The notes beneath the pieces are model-generated. The model did not search any database and was not told the origin of the DNA. It was given only the letters and a program-made list of their open reading frames with translations. A program made the position numbers and the translations under genes. Of a stretch of DNA of 43,557 nt, positions 17,817 to 27,036 are shown in pieces; the first letter of the stretch is position 1; each line of letters opens with the position of its first letter. The stretch is taken from assembly GCA_012030715.1 (NCBI GenBank), contig JAAUUJ010000013.1, positions 1 through 43,557 of the forward strand. Direction: 5' to 3'. Source of the stretch: Synechococcaceae cyanobacterium SM2_3_1. Its GTDB lineage: Bacteria; Cyanobacteriota; Cyanobacteriia; Thermostichales; Thermostichaceae.

Positions 17817-19226
17817 TCAGCGGATCGGCAAAATAATGCTGAAAGTGCTGCCCACATTCACCTCGGACTCAACAGTGATCCGTCCCCGCATCGACTCCAC
17901 CAGGGCTTTTGTGATCGCCAGACCCAGACCAAAGCCCCCATGTTGACGGCTACGAGCCTCTGATACTGAATAAAACCGGACAAAGATCTGCTCCAGCTTG
18001 TCTTCAGGAATCCCAATGCCCTGGTCCTGCACCTGTAAAACTGCCGTATCTACAGAGCGAGTCAACCGAAGTACGATCGGGGCCGTGGGAGGAGAATACC
18101 GAATTGCATTGGTGAGAAGATTCAGGAGCACCTGTTTCAAACGATCCCGATCCACCATCGCCGGAAGCTGTTCCTTGGGCACCTCCACCTTGATGGGATT
18201 TGGCCCCAGGAGGCTCGCTATTGAACCCATACTTTCAACAAAGCTATTGAGGGAGAGAACTTCCATGTGTAGGTGCAGAACTCCGGTTTCCAGCCGTGTC
18301 AGATCCAGGAGTTCCTTGAGCAATCTTGTAATCCGTTGGGTTTCCTCCAGGGAGATTTTCAGGTTTTCTATCTGGATCTCGGTCAGATTATCGCTGCGGC
18401 GCAACAGGCTTTCAATATGATTCTGGACCATGGCCAGAGGAGTGCGCAGTTCATAAGAAATCGTGCTGAGAAGTTCCTGCTCATGGGCCCAGGATCTTGA
18501 GAGTCGGTTCAACATGCCATTGAATGCTGCCGCAAGATCACTGACTTCCTCAGGTGGATTTTCCAGAACCAGACGAGCCTGGGAGAGGGTGTCGGCAGAG
18601 ATCGTGTCGGAAAGAACACACATATTCCCTAAGGGGCTCAAACTGCGACGAATCGCCCAGATCCCGAGGGTAGAAATGAGCAGAACCATACCCGCTCCAG
18701 AGAGAGTAATTGTCCTGACAAAATTGCGGTAGATCTGGGTGGGTCGGGTGACATCCGTAATCGTTTCCACACGCACCTGAGATCGATCCTGTAGGGTAAT
18801 GGGTTGTGAGCAACGCACCAGCGTATGGTCATCCACGTGGATAATCCGGGGTTCCAGAGGGGCAGGTTCATTCAGGAGCAAATTCATGGCTAGCTGGGAA
18901 TCCTTTACCAGCAATTCTCCTGAGGGATCGGTGACTTGAATACTGCGATTGGGGCTGGAGTACTTCTCCACCACCAGCGATAGGGCCTGTTGTGGTGAGG
19001 TTCCCTCTTGATACTTTGCGACATCCTGGTGAAAAAGTTCTACTGAGTGTTCATGATCCAGTTTGGCTTTTGTGATCAGCTCGCGGTGGAGTCGCCAGGT
19101 GACCATTCCCCCCGCCCCCGCCAGCGCCAGAATCGCCGTAAGCATGGAAGTGAAGATCAGACGGACCTGCAAAGAATCCGTGAGTCTGGGCAACTGGATC
19201 TGCCCCTGGGGTAACAGCTTCTGCAT
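17817..19226 (-). CDS. Membrane sensor histidine kinase with Tyr at the phospho-acceptor position
   Basis: The 469-residue protein has two membrane segments (about 22-44 and 172-192) around a periplasmic sensor region, then a HAMP linker, a dimerisation/phosphotransfer domain and an intact HATPase domain: N-box LLTNAIRYSPP, G1 DQGIGIP, G2 GFGLGLAI. The H-box reads STISYELRTPLA, so the phosphorylated His is Tyr258 (codon TAT, complement of 18453-18455; CAT would be His). Without that His it should not autophosphorylate, although it might act as a phosphatase or in a heterodimer. No response regulator gene is adjacent. A single C-to-T sequence error is the alternative. Confidence 0.88.
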   Translation of the reverse strand: MQKLLPQGQIQLPRLTDSLQVRLIFTSMLTAILALAGAGGMVTWRLHRELITKAKLDHEHSVELFHQDVAKYQEGTSPQQALSLVVEKYSSPNRSIQVTDPSGELLVKDSQLAMNLLLNEPAPLEPRIIHVDDHTLVRCSQPITLQDRSQVRVETITDVTRPTQIYRNFVRTITLSGAGMVLLISTLGIWAIRRSLSPLGNMCVLSDTISADTLSQARLVLENPPEEVSDLAAAFNGMLNRLSRSWAHEQELLSTISYELRTPLAMVQNHIESLLRRSDNLTEIQIENLKISLEETQRITRLLKELLDLTRLETGVLHLHMEVLSLNSFVESMGSIASLLGPNPIKVEVPKEQLPAMVDRDRLKQVLLNLLTNAIRYSPPTAPIVLRLTRSVDTAVLQVQDQGIGIPEDKLEQIFVRFYSVSEARSRQHGGFGLGLAITKALVESMRGRITVESEVNVGSTFSIILPIR

Positions 19227-19273
19227 ATTTGCGCTCCCAGCACCACAGTTTCATCATCTTAGCGATCTCTGGT

Positions 19274-19663
19274 TCAGAGGATGTCAGATACTGGGAAGCA
19301 CCTGTTGAGAGACTGGTCAGGATCAGGGGGTTGGTTTGTCTTGAGGGTGAGAGGGAATATCTTCAACCACTTCGTAGACGTTGGTTTCAGGAGGATAGCA
19401 AACAGGGGGGCCATCTGGGCCATGATCGCGTCGTAGGCTGAGGTGCGGTTGTCGTCCATGTCGCCAGGAGCTTCCCAGAAGATGACTGCTATGCCCCGAT
19501 CAGTGCCAGGTTCCTGCAGCAGGTAGGCGCGGTTAAATCCGTGGGTAAAGGTGGCCACAGCTCGATCGAAAAGTTCTCTGGCTACCGCAAATTGACCTGG
19601 CTTAAACTCACCACGCGCCACATAGGCGTATTGATGCTTGAGGTGATCTTGAAAGTCTGTCAT
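19274..19663 (-). CDS. Hypothetical protein, possible dimeric alpha/beta-barrel fold
   Basis: The 129-residue soluble protein starts MTDFQDHLKHQYAYV. The segment YLLQEPGTDRGIAVIFWEAPGDM looks like the strand-loop-strand of antibiotic-biosynthesis monooxygenase-like (ABM) proteins, in which a Trp-Glu ends the strand. No catalytic residue can be named. It lies 47 nt upstream of the histidine kinase on the same strand and could share its transcript. Confidence 0.55.
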   Translation of the reverse strand: MTDFQDHLKHQYAYVARGEFKPGQFAVARELFDRAVATFTHGFNRAYLLQEPGTDRGIAVIFWEAPGDMDDNRTSAYDAIMAQMAPLFAILLKPTSTKWLKIFPLTLKTNQPPDPDQSLNRCFPVSDIL

Positions 19664-19827
19664 CGAACCTCTCCACTTCGAGAAGCTGGGTGGAACCAGC
19701 CCATCCTTATCCTACAGGCCACCGGATCTCGCAGGATTCGATTTCGGAAAATCTTCCAGTTAGCTTCAGATCCTGACCACAGCAGGAATTCTGCAACTCT
19801 GGCACCCAAAGAAAACGTCACTACGCG

Positions 19828-19843
19828 ATATATCGTGATATAT
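19828..19843. promoter_or_regulatory. Candidate PadR operator, 7-2-7 palindrome
   Basis: ATATATC-GT-GATATAT is a perfect inverted repeat 38 nt before the padR ATG, in a position to overlap its promoter. Regulators of the PadR family usually repress their own gene by binding such A+T-rich dyads. Binding by this protein is inferred from position only. Confidence 0.55.
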
Positions 19844-19880
19844 TCACTTCAGGATGAGAATCATTGTTCTGGAAGGACTT

Positions 19881-20455
19881 ATGTTTGGAGATTCAGCATG
19901 GTTGGGCGGCTATCCCTTTCAGTCTGGTAGGCCTGAATGGCCCAGTATTTTTGCCTCAGGGGGTAGGCCCTTTTCTCGCAGGGGTTATCGAGGGGGACCT
20001 GGTCGCCGGGGCAGGCAACGCATCCAGCGGGGAGATATCAAATACCTTCTGCTGGCTTTACTGGCGGAGCAACCCCAACACGGCTACCAGCTGATCAAGG
20101 AGCTCGAAAATCGTTGGGGGGGCTTCTATCGGCCCAGTCCAGGATCGGTGTACCCCACGCTGCAACTGTTAGAAGAAGGCGGGTATCTCAGCAGTGAACA
20201 GGTGGAGGGCAAGAAGGTTTACCGCATGACTGAAAGCGGTCGGGAACTGCTGGCAGAGAATCAGGAGCCCTGCGGGCGATGGAAATGCCAGAGGAAGCTC
20301 CCCAGATCATGGAGCTGCGCAATGCACTTCGGGATCTGCATGACGTGGTTCACCAGGTGGGCCGCAGTGGGGATGAAAACCGCATGCAGCGTGTCCTCGG
20401 TAGCTTGAAAAAGATTCGGCGTGAGATCTACCTGATCCTGGCGGAAGAGGAGTAG
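19881..20455 (+). CDS. PadR-family transcriptional regulator, frameshifted near the middle
   Basis: After a Gly/Arg-rich N-terminus (residues 1-45) comes the PadR winged helix: YLLLALLAEQPQHGYQLIKEL, then RPSPGSVYPTLQLLEEGGYL and KKVYRMTESGRELL. The literal frame runs into nonsense at 20408. One added base at about 20276-20280 (GAGCCC read as GAGGCCC) restores ENQEALRAMEMPEEAPQ and an amphipathic C-terminal dimerisation helix ending LILAEEE at TAG 20453-20455. The ATG at 19881 has GGAAGGA six bases upstream, which excludes the ATG at 19854. The Gly-rich N-terminus recalls E. coli YqjI, but it lacks that protein's His-rich metal site. Confidence 0.82.
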
Positions 20456-20464
20456 AGTCCAACT

Positions 20465-22192
20465 TCAATAGACGCGGGCTTGCGGCTGAAAACGGTTGAT
20501 AGTCACCTCTCGATACTGCAGATCCACCTGTAAATTTTGATCATCTTGACGCACATAGGCCAGGGTATGTTTGAGAAATTCTGCATCGTTGCGATCTGGA
20601 AAATCCTGGCGGGAATGAGATCCGCGGCTTTCCTGGCGGCCAATGCACTGGCCATGATCACAGTTCCCACGGTGATTAAGTTCCGTAGTTCCAGAGCTTC
20701 CGTCAGTTCGGTATTCCAGATCGAACCCTGATCATCGAGCCGCATATGCTGATAGTAGTCCTGCCAAAAAGCGGGGAGCCGATCCAGTCCTTTTTGCAAC
20801 GTTTCAGCCGAGCGATAGACCCCACAATGATCGGTCATCCAGTCTTGAAATCGCTGCCGGATCGGGTCAATCCGTTGATCTCCCTGTTGGGTTAAAAGTT
20901 GCTGGATCCGAGCCAGGGCAGCTTGTTTCCAGGATTGTTCATTGAAAGCAGGTAAGGATTGTTCTCGAACATAGCGAGCTATACTCGCCCCTGCCCGCCG
21001 ACCATAGACAATACACTCCAGCAACGAATTGCTGCCCAGTCGGTTGGCCCCATGCACCGAAACGCAGGCGCTTTCCCCCGCCGCAAACAATCCATCCACC
21101 ACACCCTCGATCCCAGATCGCACCTGGCAATCCAGGGTGATAGGAATCCCTCCCATGCAGTAATGCACCGTGGGCCGCACCGGAATCGGATCCACCACCG
21201 CATCGATCCCCAGGTGACGGTGAGCCTCCTCCCAGCAAAAAGGCACCCGACTCATAATCGTTTCTTTGCCCAGATGTCGCAGATCCAGGTGGACGTAGTT
21301 GTTCTGATCAATCCCCCGCCCTGCGCGGATCTCGGTGACAATGGCGCGGGAGGTAATATCCCTGGGGGCAAGCTCCATCTTGCTGGGGGCATAGTGCTGC
21401 ATGAAGCGCTCCCCCTGATGGTTGATCAGATAGGCTCCTTCACCTCGGACTGCTTCTGAGATCAGCACACCAACCGGAAACAGACCCGTGGGATGAAACT
21501 GAACAAACTCCATATCCTGCAAGGGTAGGCCCGCTTGCGCAACCAGAGCCATCCCATCCCCTGTGGAGGCGTAGTCATTAGAAGTGGTGTTATAAACCCG
21601 TCCATAACCTCCCGTTGCCAGCATCACAGCCTTGGCCCGCAGGATCTCGACTCTGCTGGTGGCTAGCTCCAGCATCACGATCCCTTGGACGCGGTTCTCC
21701 TCCAGGATCAGATCCATCACATACCATTCCTGATACAGCTGTACCCCAAAGCGTGTCAGATTACTGACCAGCTCGTGCAGGATCGCGTGACCTGTTTTAT
21801 CAGCGGCATAGCAGGTACGGCGATGGCTGTGTCCCCCAAATGCTCGTTGGGCAATACGACCATCCTCCAGACGAGAGAAGAGCACCCCCAAATGTTCTAG
21901 ATCAATAATCACCTCTGGGGCATCTCGGGTGAGGATCTCTACGGCATCTTGATCCGCCAGATAGTCTGACCCCTTGACCGTATCGAAGGCATGAGACTCC
22001 CAGCTGTCCTCTGGATCGACATTGTTTAATGCCGCTGCGATCCCCCCCCTGAGCGGCCACCGAATGACTGCGGATCGGGTGTGTTTTGGCTACCAGGGCC
22101 AGATCTAAAGAGGGATCCAGGCGTTTCACTTCCAGAGCAGCGCGGCACCCCGCCAGTCCACCACCCACAATGACAATATCGTGCTCGATCAT
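20465..22192 (-). CDS. sdhA: Succinate dehydrogenase/fumarate reductase flavoprotein subunit, two frameshifts
   Basis: Three frames combine into a 575-residue SdhA/FrdA-type flavoprotein. The N-terminus has the FAD fold VIVGGGLAG and SHSVAAQGG. The core has FGGHSHRRTCYAADKTGH (FAD-linking and active-site region), QFHPTGL and VHGANRLGSNSLLE. The frame-repaired C-terminus reads ESRGSHSRQDFPDRN and ends at TGA 20465-20467. One shift is an extra base in the eight-C run at 22042-22049; the other is a missing base near 20638-20641. The literal large frame is 20503-21912. Two compensating homopolymer indels in a core respiratory gene argue for sequence error. No sdhB or membrane anchor is adjacent, as is common in cyanobacteria. 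Confidence 0.88.
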
Positions 22193-22376
22193 CGGTCCCC
22201 AGTCGCGTCTGGACCCATTGTAGAGTTTGTCTTGCCTCCATCTGCGGCCCCCAGCTCCAGATCCAGGTTGTTAAGCGCCATTTACATAAATCGGCATAAA
22301 CCGCTGCAATTCAAGAAAAGTGGCAAACTTACGGTAGAGAATGATAGGCACCAATTCAGCAAGTGGTGGGGAATTG

Positions 22377-23471
22377 ATGTCACGGCGAAAGCGAGTGGGG
22401 ATCTTAACCAGTGGCGGCGACTGTGGAGGCTTGAATGCAGTCACTCGGGCGGTGGTACGGCGGGCTCGTGACTATGACATTGATGTTTACGGGATCAAAG
22501 ACGCCACCATGGGGCTGCTGAGCCGTCCGGTAGAAGCAGAATTGCTGGATGTGCGACGGGTTTCCGGGATCCTGCGCTATGGGGGCACGATCCTGGGGAC
22601 CATCAATAAAAACAACCCCTTTGCCTTCCCCATGCCCGATGGCAGTTTGAAAGATCGCTCTGAGGAAGTCATTGAGGGCTATCATCGGCTGGGACTGGAT
22701 GCCCTGATCGGGATTGGTGGGGATGGCAGCCTGGCGATTTTGGACAAACTGGCCAACCAGGGAAACTGGAATCTGGTGGGGGTGCCCAAAACCATTGATA
22801 ACGATGTGGGAGCCACCGAATATTCCATTGGCTTTCACACCGCCCTGAGCGTGGCCGTCGAGGCCCTAGATCGGCTCACCTATACCGCCATCAGTCATAG
22901 CCGTGTCATGGTGCTGGAGGTGATGGGACGAGATGCCGGACATATTGCGATCAGTGCTGGCATTGCGGGGGGGGCGCACGTCATTCTCCTTCCTGAGATC
23001 CCTTACTCCCTGGAGAAAGTCTGTGAAAAGGTCATGGATCGCAAGGAGCGGGGCAATAATTTCAGCATGGTGGTGGTGGCGGAAGCCGTCAAAACAGAAA
23101 CAGGTGAGTGTGTTCGCTATACCAATAGCCTGGGGCAGTCCCTTTACGGGGGGATCGGTCAGTACATCGGTAATGAGATCGCCAGTCGCACCGGCATTGA
23201 AACACGTGTGTCCATTCTGGGGCATCTACAGCGAGGCGGAACCCCCTCAGCCCTAGATCGCTTGTTGGGTGGGGCTTTTGGCGTGGCTGCTCTGGATCTG
23301 GTGGCTCAGGGTAAGTTTGGACGCATGGTGGCCTGGCAGAATCGGCGGGTGGTGGATGTGCCGATTGAGGAGGCGATTGCTCAGTACAGATCTGTCGAGA
23401 TCGATGGGGCCCTGGTGGCAACGGCGCGGGGATTGAATACTTACATTGGTGAAGTACAGTCGCTTCATTGA
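22377..23471 (+). CDS. pfkA: 6-phosphofructokinase
   Basis: The 364-residue cytoplasmic enzyme phosphorylates fructose 6-phosphate. Motifs in order are GILTSGGDCGGLNAV, IGIGGDGSLAI, the catalytic PKTIDNDV, MGRDAGHIA and LGHLQRGGTPSALDR. GGDG (rather than GGDD) suggests a nucleotide donor, while the Lys of PKTIDND is more usual in PPi-linked enzymes; this mixed pattern is typical of the cyanobacterial group, so I leave the donor open. I use ATG 22377 (MSRRKRVGIL) because the family starts just before the GIL strand; an upstream in-frame ATG lies at 22341. It is divergent from sdhA. Confidence 0.92.
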   Translation: MSRRKRVGILTSGGDCGGLNAVTRAVVRRARDYDIDVYGIKDATMGLLSRPVEAELLDVRRVSGILRYGGTILGTINKNNPFAFPMPDGSLKDRSEEVIEGYHRLGLDALIGIGGDGSLAILDKLANQGNWNLVGVPKTIDNDVGATEYSIGFHTALSVAVEALDRLTYTAISHSRVMVLEVMGRDAGHIAISAGIAGGAHVILLPEIPYSLEKVCEKVMDRKERGNNFSMVVVAEAVKTETGECVRYTNSLGQSLYGGIGQYIGNEIASRTGIETRVSILGHLQRGGTPSALDRLLGGAFGVAALDLVAQGKFGRMVAWQNRRVVDVPIEEAIAQYRSVEIDGALVATARGLNTYIGEVQSLH

Positions 23472-23492
23472 TGCAACTTCTCTGATCTGCTC

Positions 23493-24779
23493 ATGCCCGC
23501 CAGTCGCGAACTGCCTCCTCAACTGTGGCGCAATGCCCTCTGGCTGTTGAGTGGCAATGGTATCCGGTTTGTGGTCTCGGGGCTGTATTTTGTGCTGCTG
23601 GCTCGGGTCCTGGGACCTGCAAACTTCGGCCTTTTTTCAGCTGTGCTGGCCTGTGCCAACCTGGCTTCTCCTTTTGCCTACTGGGGACAGCCGGATCTGC
23701 TGGTGCAACAGATTAACCGCCGCCCGCACCACCTGATGCAATTGTGGGGACAGGCGTTGATCCTTGCCAGCCTGGGAGGATTCTGCTTGACTCTGCTACT
23801 GACCTGGCCTTTATCGCTCGGGTTACCCGGACTGGATCCATTTACGGCAGGGCTATTGCTATTGAGCGAGCTGGGCTTCTACGGGCTTCAATATGTGCAG
23901 AAGGGCATGTTGATCGGTCAGGAACGCATGGCTCAGGTGGCGCAGATGGATACGGGCATGGCGGTGGCACGCCTGATCCTGGTGCTGATCCTTTGGGGTT
24001 GGGGTGCATCCTCCCTGGCAGTATGGAGCTGGGCCTATGCAGGAACTGCCCTGGTGGTGGCGTCATGGATCCACTGGGATCTGCAACGACAGATCGCTCC
24101 TCTACAGCTGCGCTGGGTAGACCTGGGGGATAAGCATACAGGGCTGTGGGCTCAATGCCGCATGGGCTGGGACTTTGCGGTGGGCTTGGTGGCCATTAAA
24201 ACCTTTGCTGATCTGGATAAGCTTCTGCTTCCTTCTCTGGCAAGTGCCGCTGCGGGAGGCATTTACAGTGCCGCCTATCGCCTGATCAATATTGCCCAGA
24301 CCCCGATGCTGTCATTACTCACCAGCAGTTTTGCAGAAGTTTGTCGGCAGGGACAGCAGGGAATCCGATCCGCCTGGACCTACAGCGCCCGTCTCCTGCC
24401 CTGGGTCGTGGGTTATGGGGGCGTGGCGTCTTTGCTTTTGGCAAGTCTGGCGGGAGTTCTGCCCTGGGTGCTCGGTGCTGCTTATCTTGAAACGGCTCAG
24501 GCCCTGCGCTGGTTAAGTGTTGTGATCGGGTTGGAGGGGTTGCATGTGTTGCTCTCCAATGTCCTCACCGGAGCAGAATGTCAGCGGCTGCGTGGGCAGT
24601 TACAGGTGATGGCAGTGGGGGTTAATGGGGCGTTGAATCTCTGGTGGATCCCTCTCTGGCAATGGCGAGGGGCTGCTGCCGCGACCTTGGTGGCTGAGAT
24701 CCTCCTGGTGCTTTCCCTGGGAGCAGTGATTTTCCACAAGCTGGCTCAAGAGAATGTTCATCCTCGCCTAAAAGATTAG
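23493..24779 (+). CDS. Polysaccharide flippase-like membrane protein (MOP/Wzx type)
   Basis: The 428-residue protein has 12-14 predicted membrane segments. The N-terminus LWLLSGNGIRFVVSGLYFVLLARVLG followed by GPANFGLFSAVLA has the pattern of Wzx/RfbX-type exporters of lipid-linked sugar units (MOP superfamily). It is the only glycan-related gene in the window, so the substrate is unknown. It begins 21 nt after pfkA and is probably co-transcribed with it. Confidence 0.8.
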   Translation: MPASRELPPQLWRNALWLLSGNGIRFVVSGLYFVLLARVLGPANFGLFSAVLACANLASPFAYWGQPDLLVQQINRRPHHLMQLWGQALILASLGGFCLTLLLTWPLSLGLPGLDPFTAGLLLLSELGFYGLQYVQKGMLIGQERMAQVAQMDTGMAVARLILVLILWGWGASSLAVWSWAYAGTALVVASWIHWDLQRQIAPLQLRWVDLGDKHTGLWAQCRMGWDFAVGLVAIKTFADLDKLLLPSLASAAAGGIYSAAYRLINIAQTPMLSLLTSSFAEVCRQGQQGIRSAWTYSARLLPWVVGYGGVASLLLASLAGVLPWVLGAAYLETAQALRWLSVVIGLEGLHVLLSNVLTGAECQRLRGQLQVMAVGVNGALNLWWIPLWQWRGAAAATLVAEILLVLSLGAVIFHKLAQENVHPRLKD

Positions 24780-24866
24780 ACAAAGAAATACATAGATTCT
24801 CATCCATCTGACCCAGATCCTGGTACCTGTGCCACCCTAGAGAAAAGTCGTACAGGAACGGGCAGG

Positions 24867-25028
24867 ATGAAGAAAGAAGAATTTCTCACTGTTGTCAAAC
24901 AGCTGCTGGCAGGACTGGATCCTCAGCGTGACCGCGATGCCCTGATCGGGATGGTGCTGGTGGTCGGGCAGTTGGCTCAGGATCTGGACGGGGATGATGT
25001 GGTGGTTCTGCAAATTCCACGTCAGTAG
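24867..25028 (+). CDS. Small conserved-looking hypothetical protein (53 aa)
   Basis: The frame MKKEEFLTVVKQLLAGL, then DALIGMVLVVGQLAQDL, ends VVVLQIPRQ. It has a good ATG preceded by GGCAGG, a regular amphipathic-helix pattern and no rare-residue bias, all signs of a real gene. The flippase gene ends 87 nt upstream and the SUMF1-like gene starts 4 nt downstream, so the three may form one transcript. I do not recognise the family. Confidence 0.6.
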   Translation: MKKEEFLTVVKQLLAGLDPQRDRDALIGMVLVVGQLAQDLDGDDVVVLQIPRQ

Positions 25029-25032
25029 ACTC

Positions 25033-25965
25033 ATGCGGCGATGGATGGGGCTGGGACTGGGGGTACTGGGCCTGGGATCTGGGGGTCTGGGGTTGCCCGC
25101 CTTAGCCATGACGCAGGCTGAGTGCGAAGCTGAAGCAGATTACGTTTACATCCCTACAGGCCCGTTTCTGTTGGGCAGCACCCCCGAGGAAAGAGATTAT
25201 GGCTACCAGATCTCTGCGCTAGCCGCAGCCAATGATCCTGCTGAGACCGATCGAATTGAGCAACAACTCCGACAGCAACGCTGGTTTGCAGGAGAGCCCG
25301 ATCAGCAGTCCCTGACCCTAGATGCGTTTTGCCTTCGTCAACATCTGGTCACGCAGGCAGACTATCAACAATTTGTGATCGCAACCCAGCACCGTGCTCC
25401 TGGAATCTCTGCCGATGACTATCAACGTCAGGGATTTCTGGTTCATCCCTATTCCTCGGTAGAAGCCTATCTCTGGCAGGCGACCCAGTTCCCTCCCTCT
25501 CGATCCGATCACCCGGTGGTCCTGGTTTCCCTAGCTGATGCCCAGGCTTATGCCAATTGGCTGACTGAAAAGGATCCAGAGTGGAATTATCAATTGCCGA
25601 GCCGCCAGCAATGGGAGAAGGCAGCGCGGGGGACAGATGGCCGCTGGTTTCCCTGGGGAAATGCATGGCAAGATGAAGCCACGAACTGGGGGGGGATAGA
25701 TCCACAAGGCACCTCTGGGATCGGAGCTTTTCCCCTCAGCCGTGGTCCGTATGGGGTGGAGGATATGGCAGGCAACGTTTTTGAATACACCTCCACTCTT
25801 CTCACCCGGGGGGATCAACAGGTGGTGGTGATGAAAGGCTGTTCCTGGGATGATCTGCCAGGGTTTTGCCGAGCCGCCTATCAACACACCCGCCCGCCTG
25901 AATCCCGCCACATCTTGTTTGGATTTCGGCTGGTGCGAAGCCCTTTTCCTCCAGAATCAAACTGA
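25033..25965 (+). CDS. Secreted SUMF1/FGE-like (formylglycine-generating fold) protein
   Basis: The 310-residue protein starts with a Sec signal (MRRWMGLGLGVLGLG..., cleavage near LPALA, residue 25). The rest is a SUMF1-type C-type-lectin-like domain: YVYIPTGPFLLGSTPEERD, LPSRQQWEKAARG, FPWGNAW, YGVEDMAGNVFEY and SRHILFGFRL. The copper-binding Cys pair of true formylglycine-generating enzymes is not evident, so a binding or structural role outside the membrane is as likely as sulfatase activation. The frame is open from 24994, but ATG 25033 gives the clean signal peptide. Confidence 0.82.
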   Translation: MRRWMGLGLGVLGLGSGGLGLPALAMTQAECEAEADYVYIPTGPFLLGSTPEERDYGYQISALAAANDPAETDRIEQQLRQQRWFAGEPDQQSLTLDAFCLRQHLVTQADYQQFVIATQHRAPGISADDYQRQGFLVHPYSSVEAYLWQATQFPPSRSDHPVVLVSLADAQAYANWLTEKDPEWNYQLPSRQQWEKAARGTDGRWFPWGNAWQDEATNWGGIDPQGTSGIGAFPLSRGPYGVEDMAGNVFEYTSTLLTRGDQQVVVMKGCSWDDLPGFCRAAYQHTRPPESRHILFGFRLVRSPFPPESN

Positions 25966-26151
25966 GCAGAAAAGCCTCTGTGTCTAGCCTGATGTTGTTT
26001 AGATCCGCTTTTTTTCTTCAGAGATAGTCCTCAGGCGAAGCTTTGTTATATGTTCTTCCTTACTTAAGTCGAAAGCATTGAAAAACTTTGTTATTTGCCT
26101 GAAGATACAGGGTAGCATCAGACTGTATTCCTGGAATGACCTGAGGCTGCC

Positions 26152-27036
26152 ATAACAACTCTCTCCTCCGTTCAGCGTTTAGCTTTATCCACTGCCCTAT
26201 TTTTACTGACGGGCTGCTCAACTGCAGACTCGATCGCAACGGTTTCCCCTTCATCAGAAACAGAGACCGCGAGTATTTCCACCATTGTAGGCGGTGGACC
26301 CAGCGGATTTTCGGAATACCCCTTTGCGGTTTCCTTGCGCACTTCCAGCAATAGTCATTTTTGCGGAGGAACTCTACTTAATCCTCGTACAGTTTTAACT
26401 GCTGCTCATTGCATTGCCCCCAATGGACCAGATGCCCCCGAAGTCTTACGGCCTCGGAATATTCAGGTGGCGGTTGGGGCTTATCTGCGTACCTCGAGCC
26501 GTTTCCAGAACGTGCAGGTAACCCAGATCCGGCTACATCCTGACTTTGTGGGTAATACGGGTGCTCCTTTCTTCAATTATGACTCTGATGTTGCCCTGCT
26601 GGAGTTGGCCGAGCCTCAGGTAAGGGCAGAAATTGTTTCTTTGATCAGTAGTCTCAGCCAGATCACTCCAGGGACTCCCGCCACTGCCATTGGCTGGGGA
26701 ACTCGCCAGGAGGGAGGGGCGTTTTTACCGATCCTTCTGCAAGAGGTGGATGTCCCGATTGTCAGCTTCCTTTCCTGCCGAGAATCCTATGGGGATGCTA
26801 GTTTCCCCTTCAGAGCTCAATCCATTACTACCAATATGGTCTGTGCAGGATTTCCCATCGGTGGGCGAGATTCCTGTCAGGGTGATAGCGGAGGGCCTTT
26901 GCTAGTGGATGCAGACGGCAAGTTAGAGCAGGTGGGGATCGTCAGTTTTGGAGAAGGCTGTGCCCGTCCCGATCGTCCTGGGGTCTACACCAATGTTTTT
27001 AACTATCTGGACTGGATCCGCAATAATCAATTCTGA
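26152..27036 (+). CDS. Trypsin-like (S1) serine protease lipoprotein, apparent ATA start
   Basis: The frame is open from 26140 to 27036. It reads ALSTALFLLTGCS, a lipobox with Cys22, then a linker, then IVGGGPSGFSEYPFAV (the S1 activation-site motif, Ile45) and CGGTLLNPRTVLTAAHC with His86, Asp146 in YDSDVALLEL and the catalytic Ser in DSCQGDSGGPLL. No ATG, GTG or TTG lies upstream of 26335, which is already inside the protease domain. ATA at 26152 sits 5 nt after GAGG and would give MTTLSSVQRLALST, a good signal start, so the start codon is probably a mutated or mis-sequenced ATG, or a true ATA. S1 proteases of this type are uncommon in bacteria. Confidence 0.8.
   Translation: MTTLSSVQRLALSTALFLLTGCSTADSIATVSPSSETETASISTIVGGGPSGFSEYPFAVSLRTSSNSHFCGGTLLNPRTVLTAAHCIAPNGPDAPEVLRPRNIQVAVGAYLRTSSRFQNVQVTQIRLHPDFVGNTGAPFFNYDSDVALLELAEPQVRAEIVSLISSLSQITPGTPATAIGWGTRQEGGAFLPILLQEVDVPIVSFLSCRESYGDASFPFRAQSITTNMVCAGFPIGGRDSCQGDSGGPLLVDADGKLEQVGIVSFGEGCARPDRPGVYTNVFNYLDWIRNNQF

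Noticed and set aside
20503-20640. Alternative C-terminus of SdhA ending LQ...CSIER
   Set aside because: Frame-shifted nonsense; the other frame gives the conserved ESRGSH...RQDFP tail.
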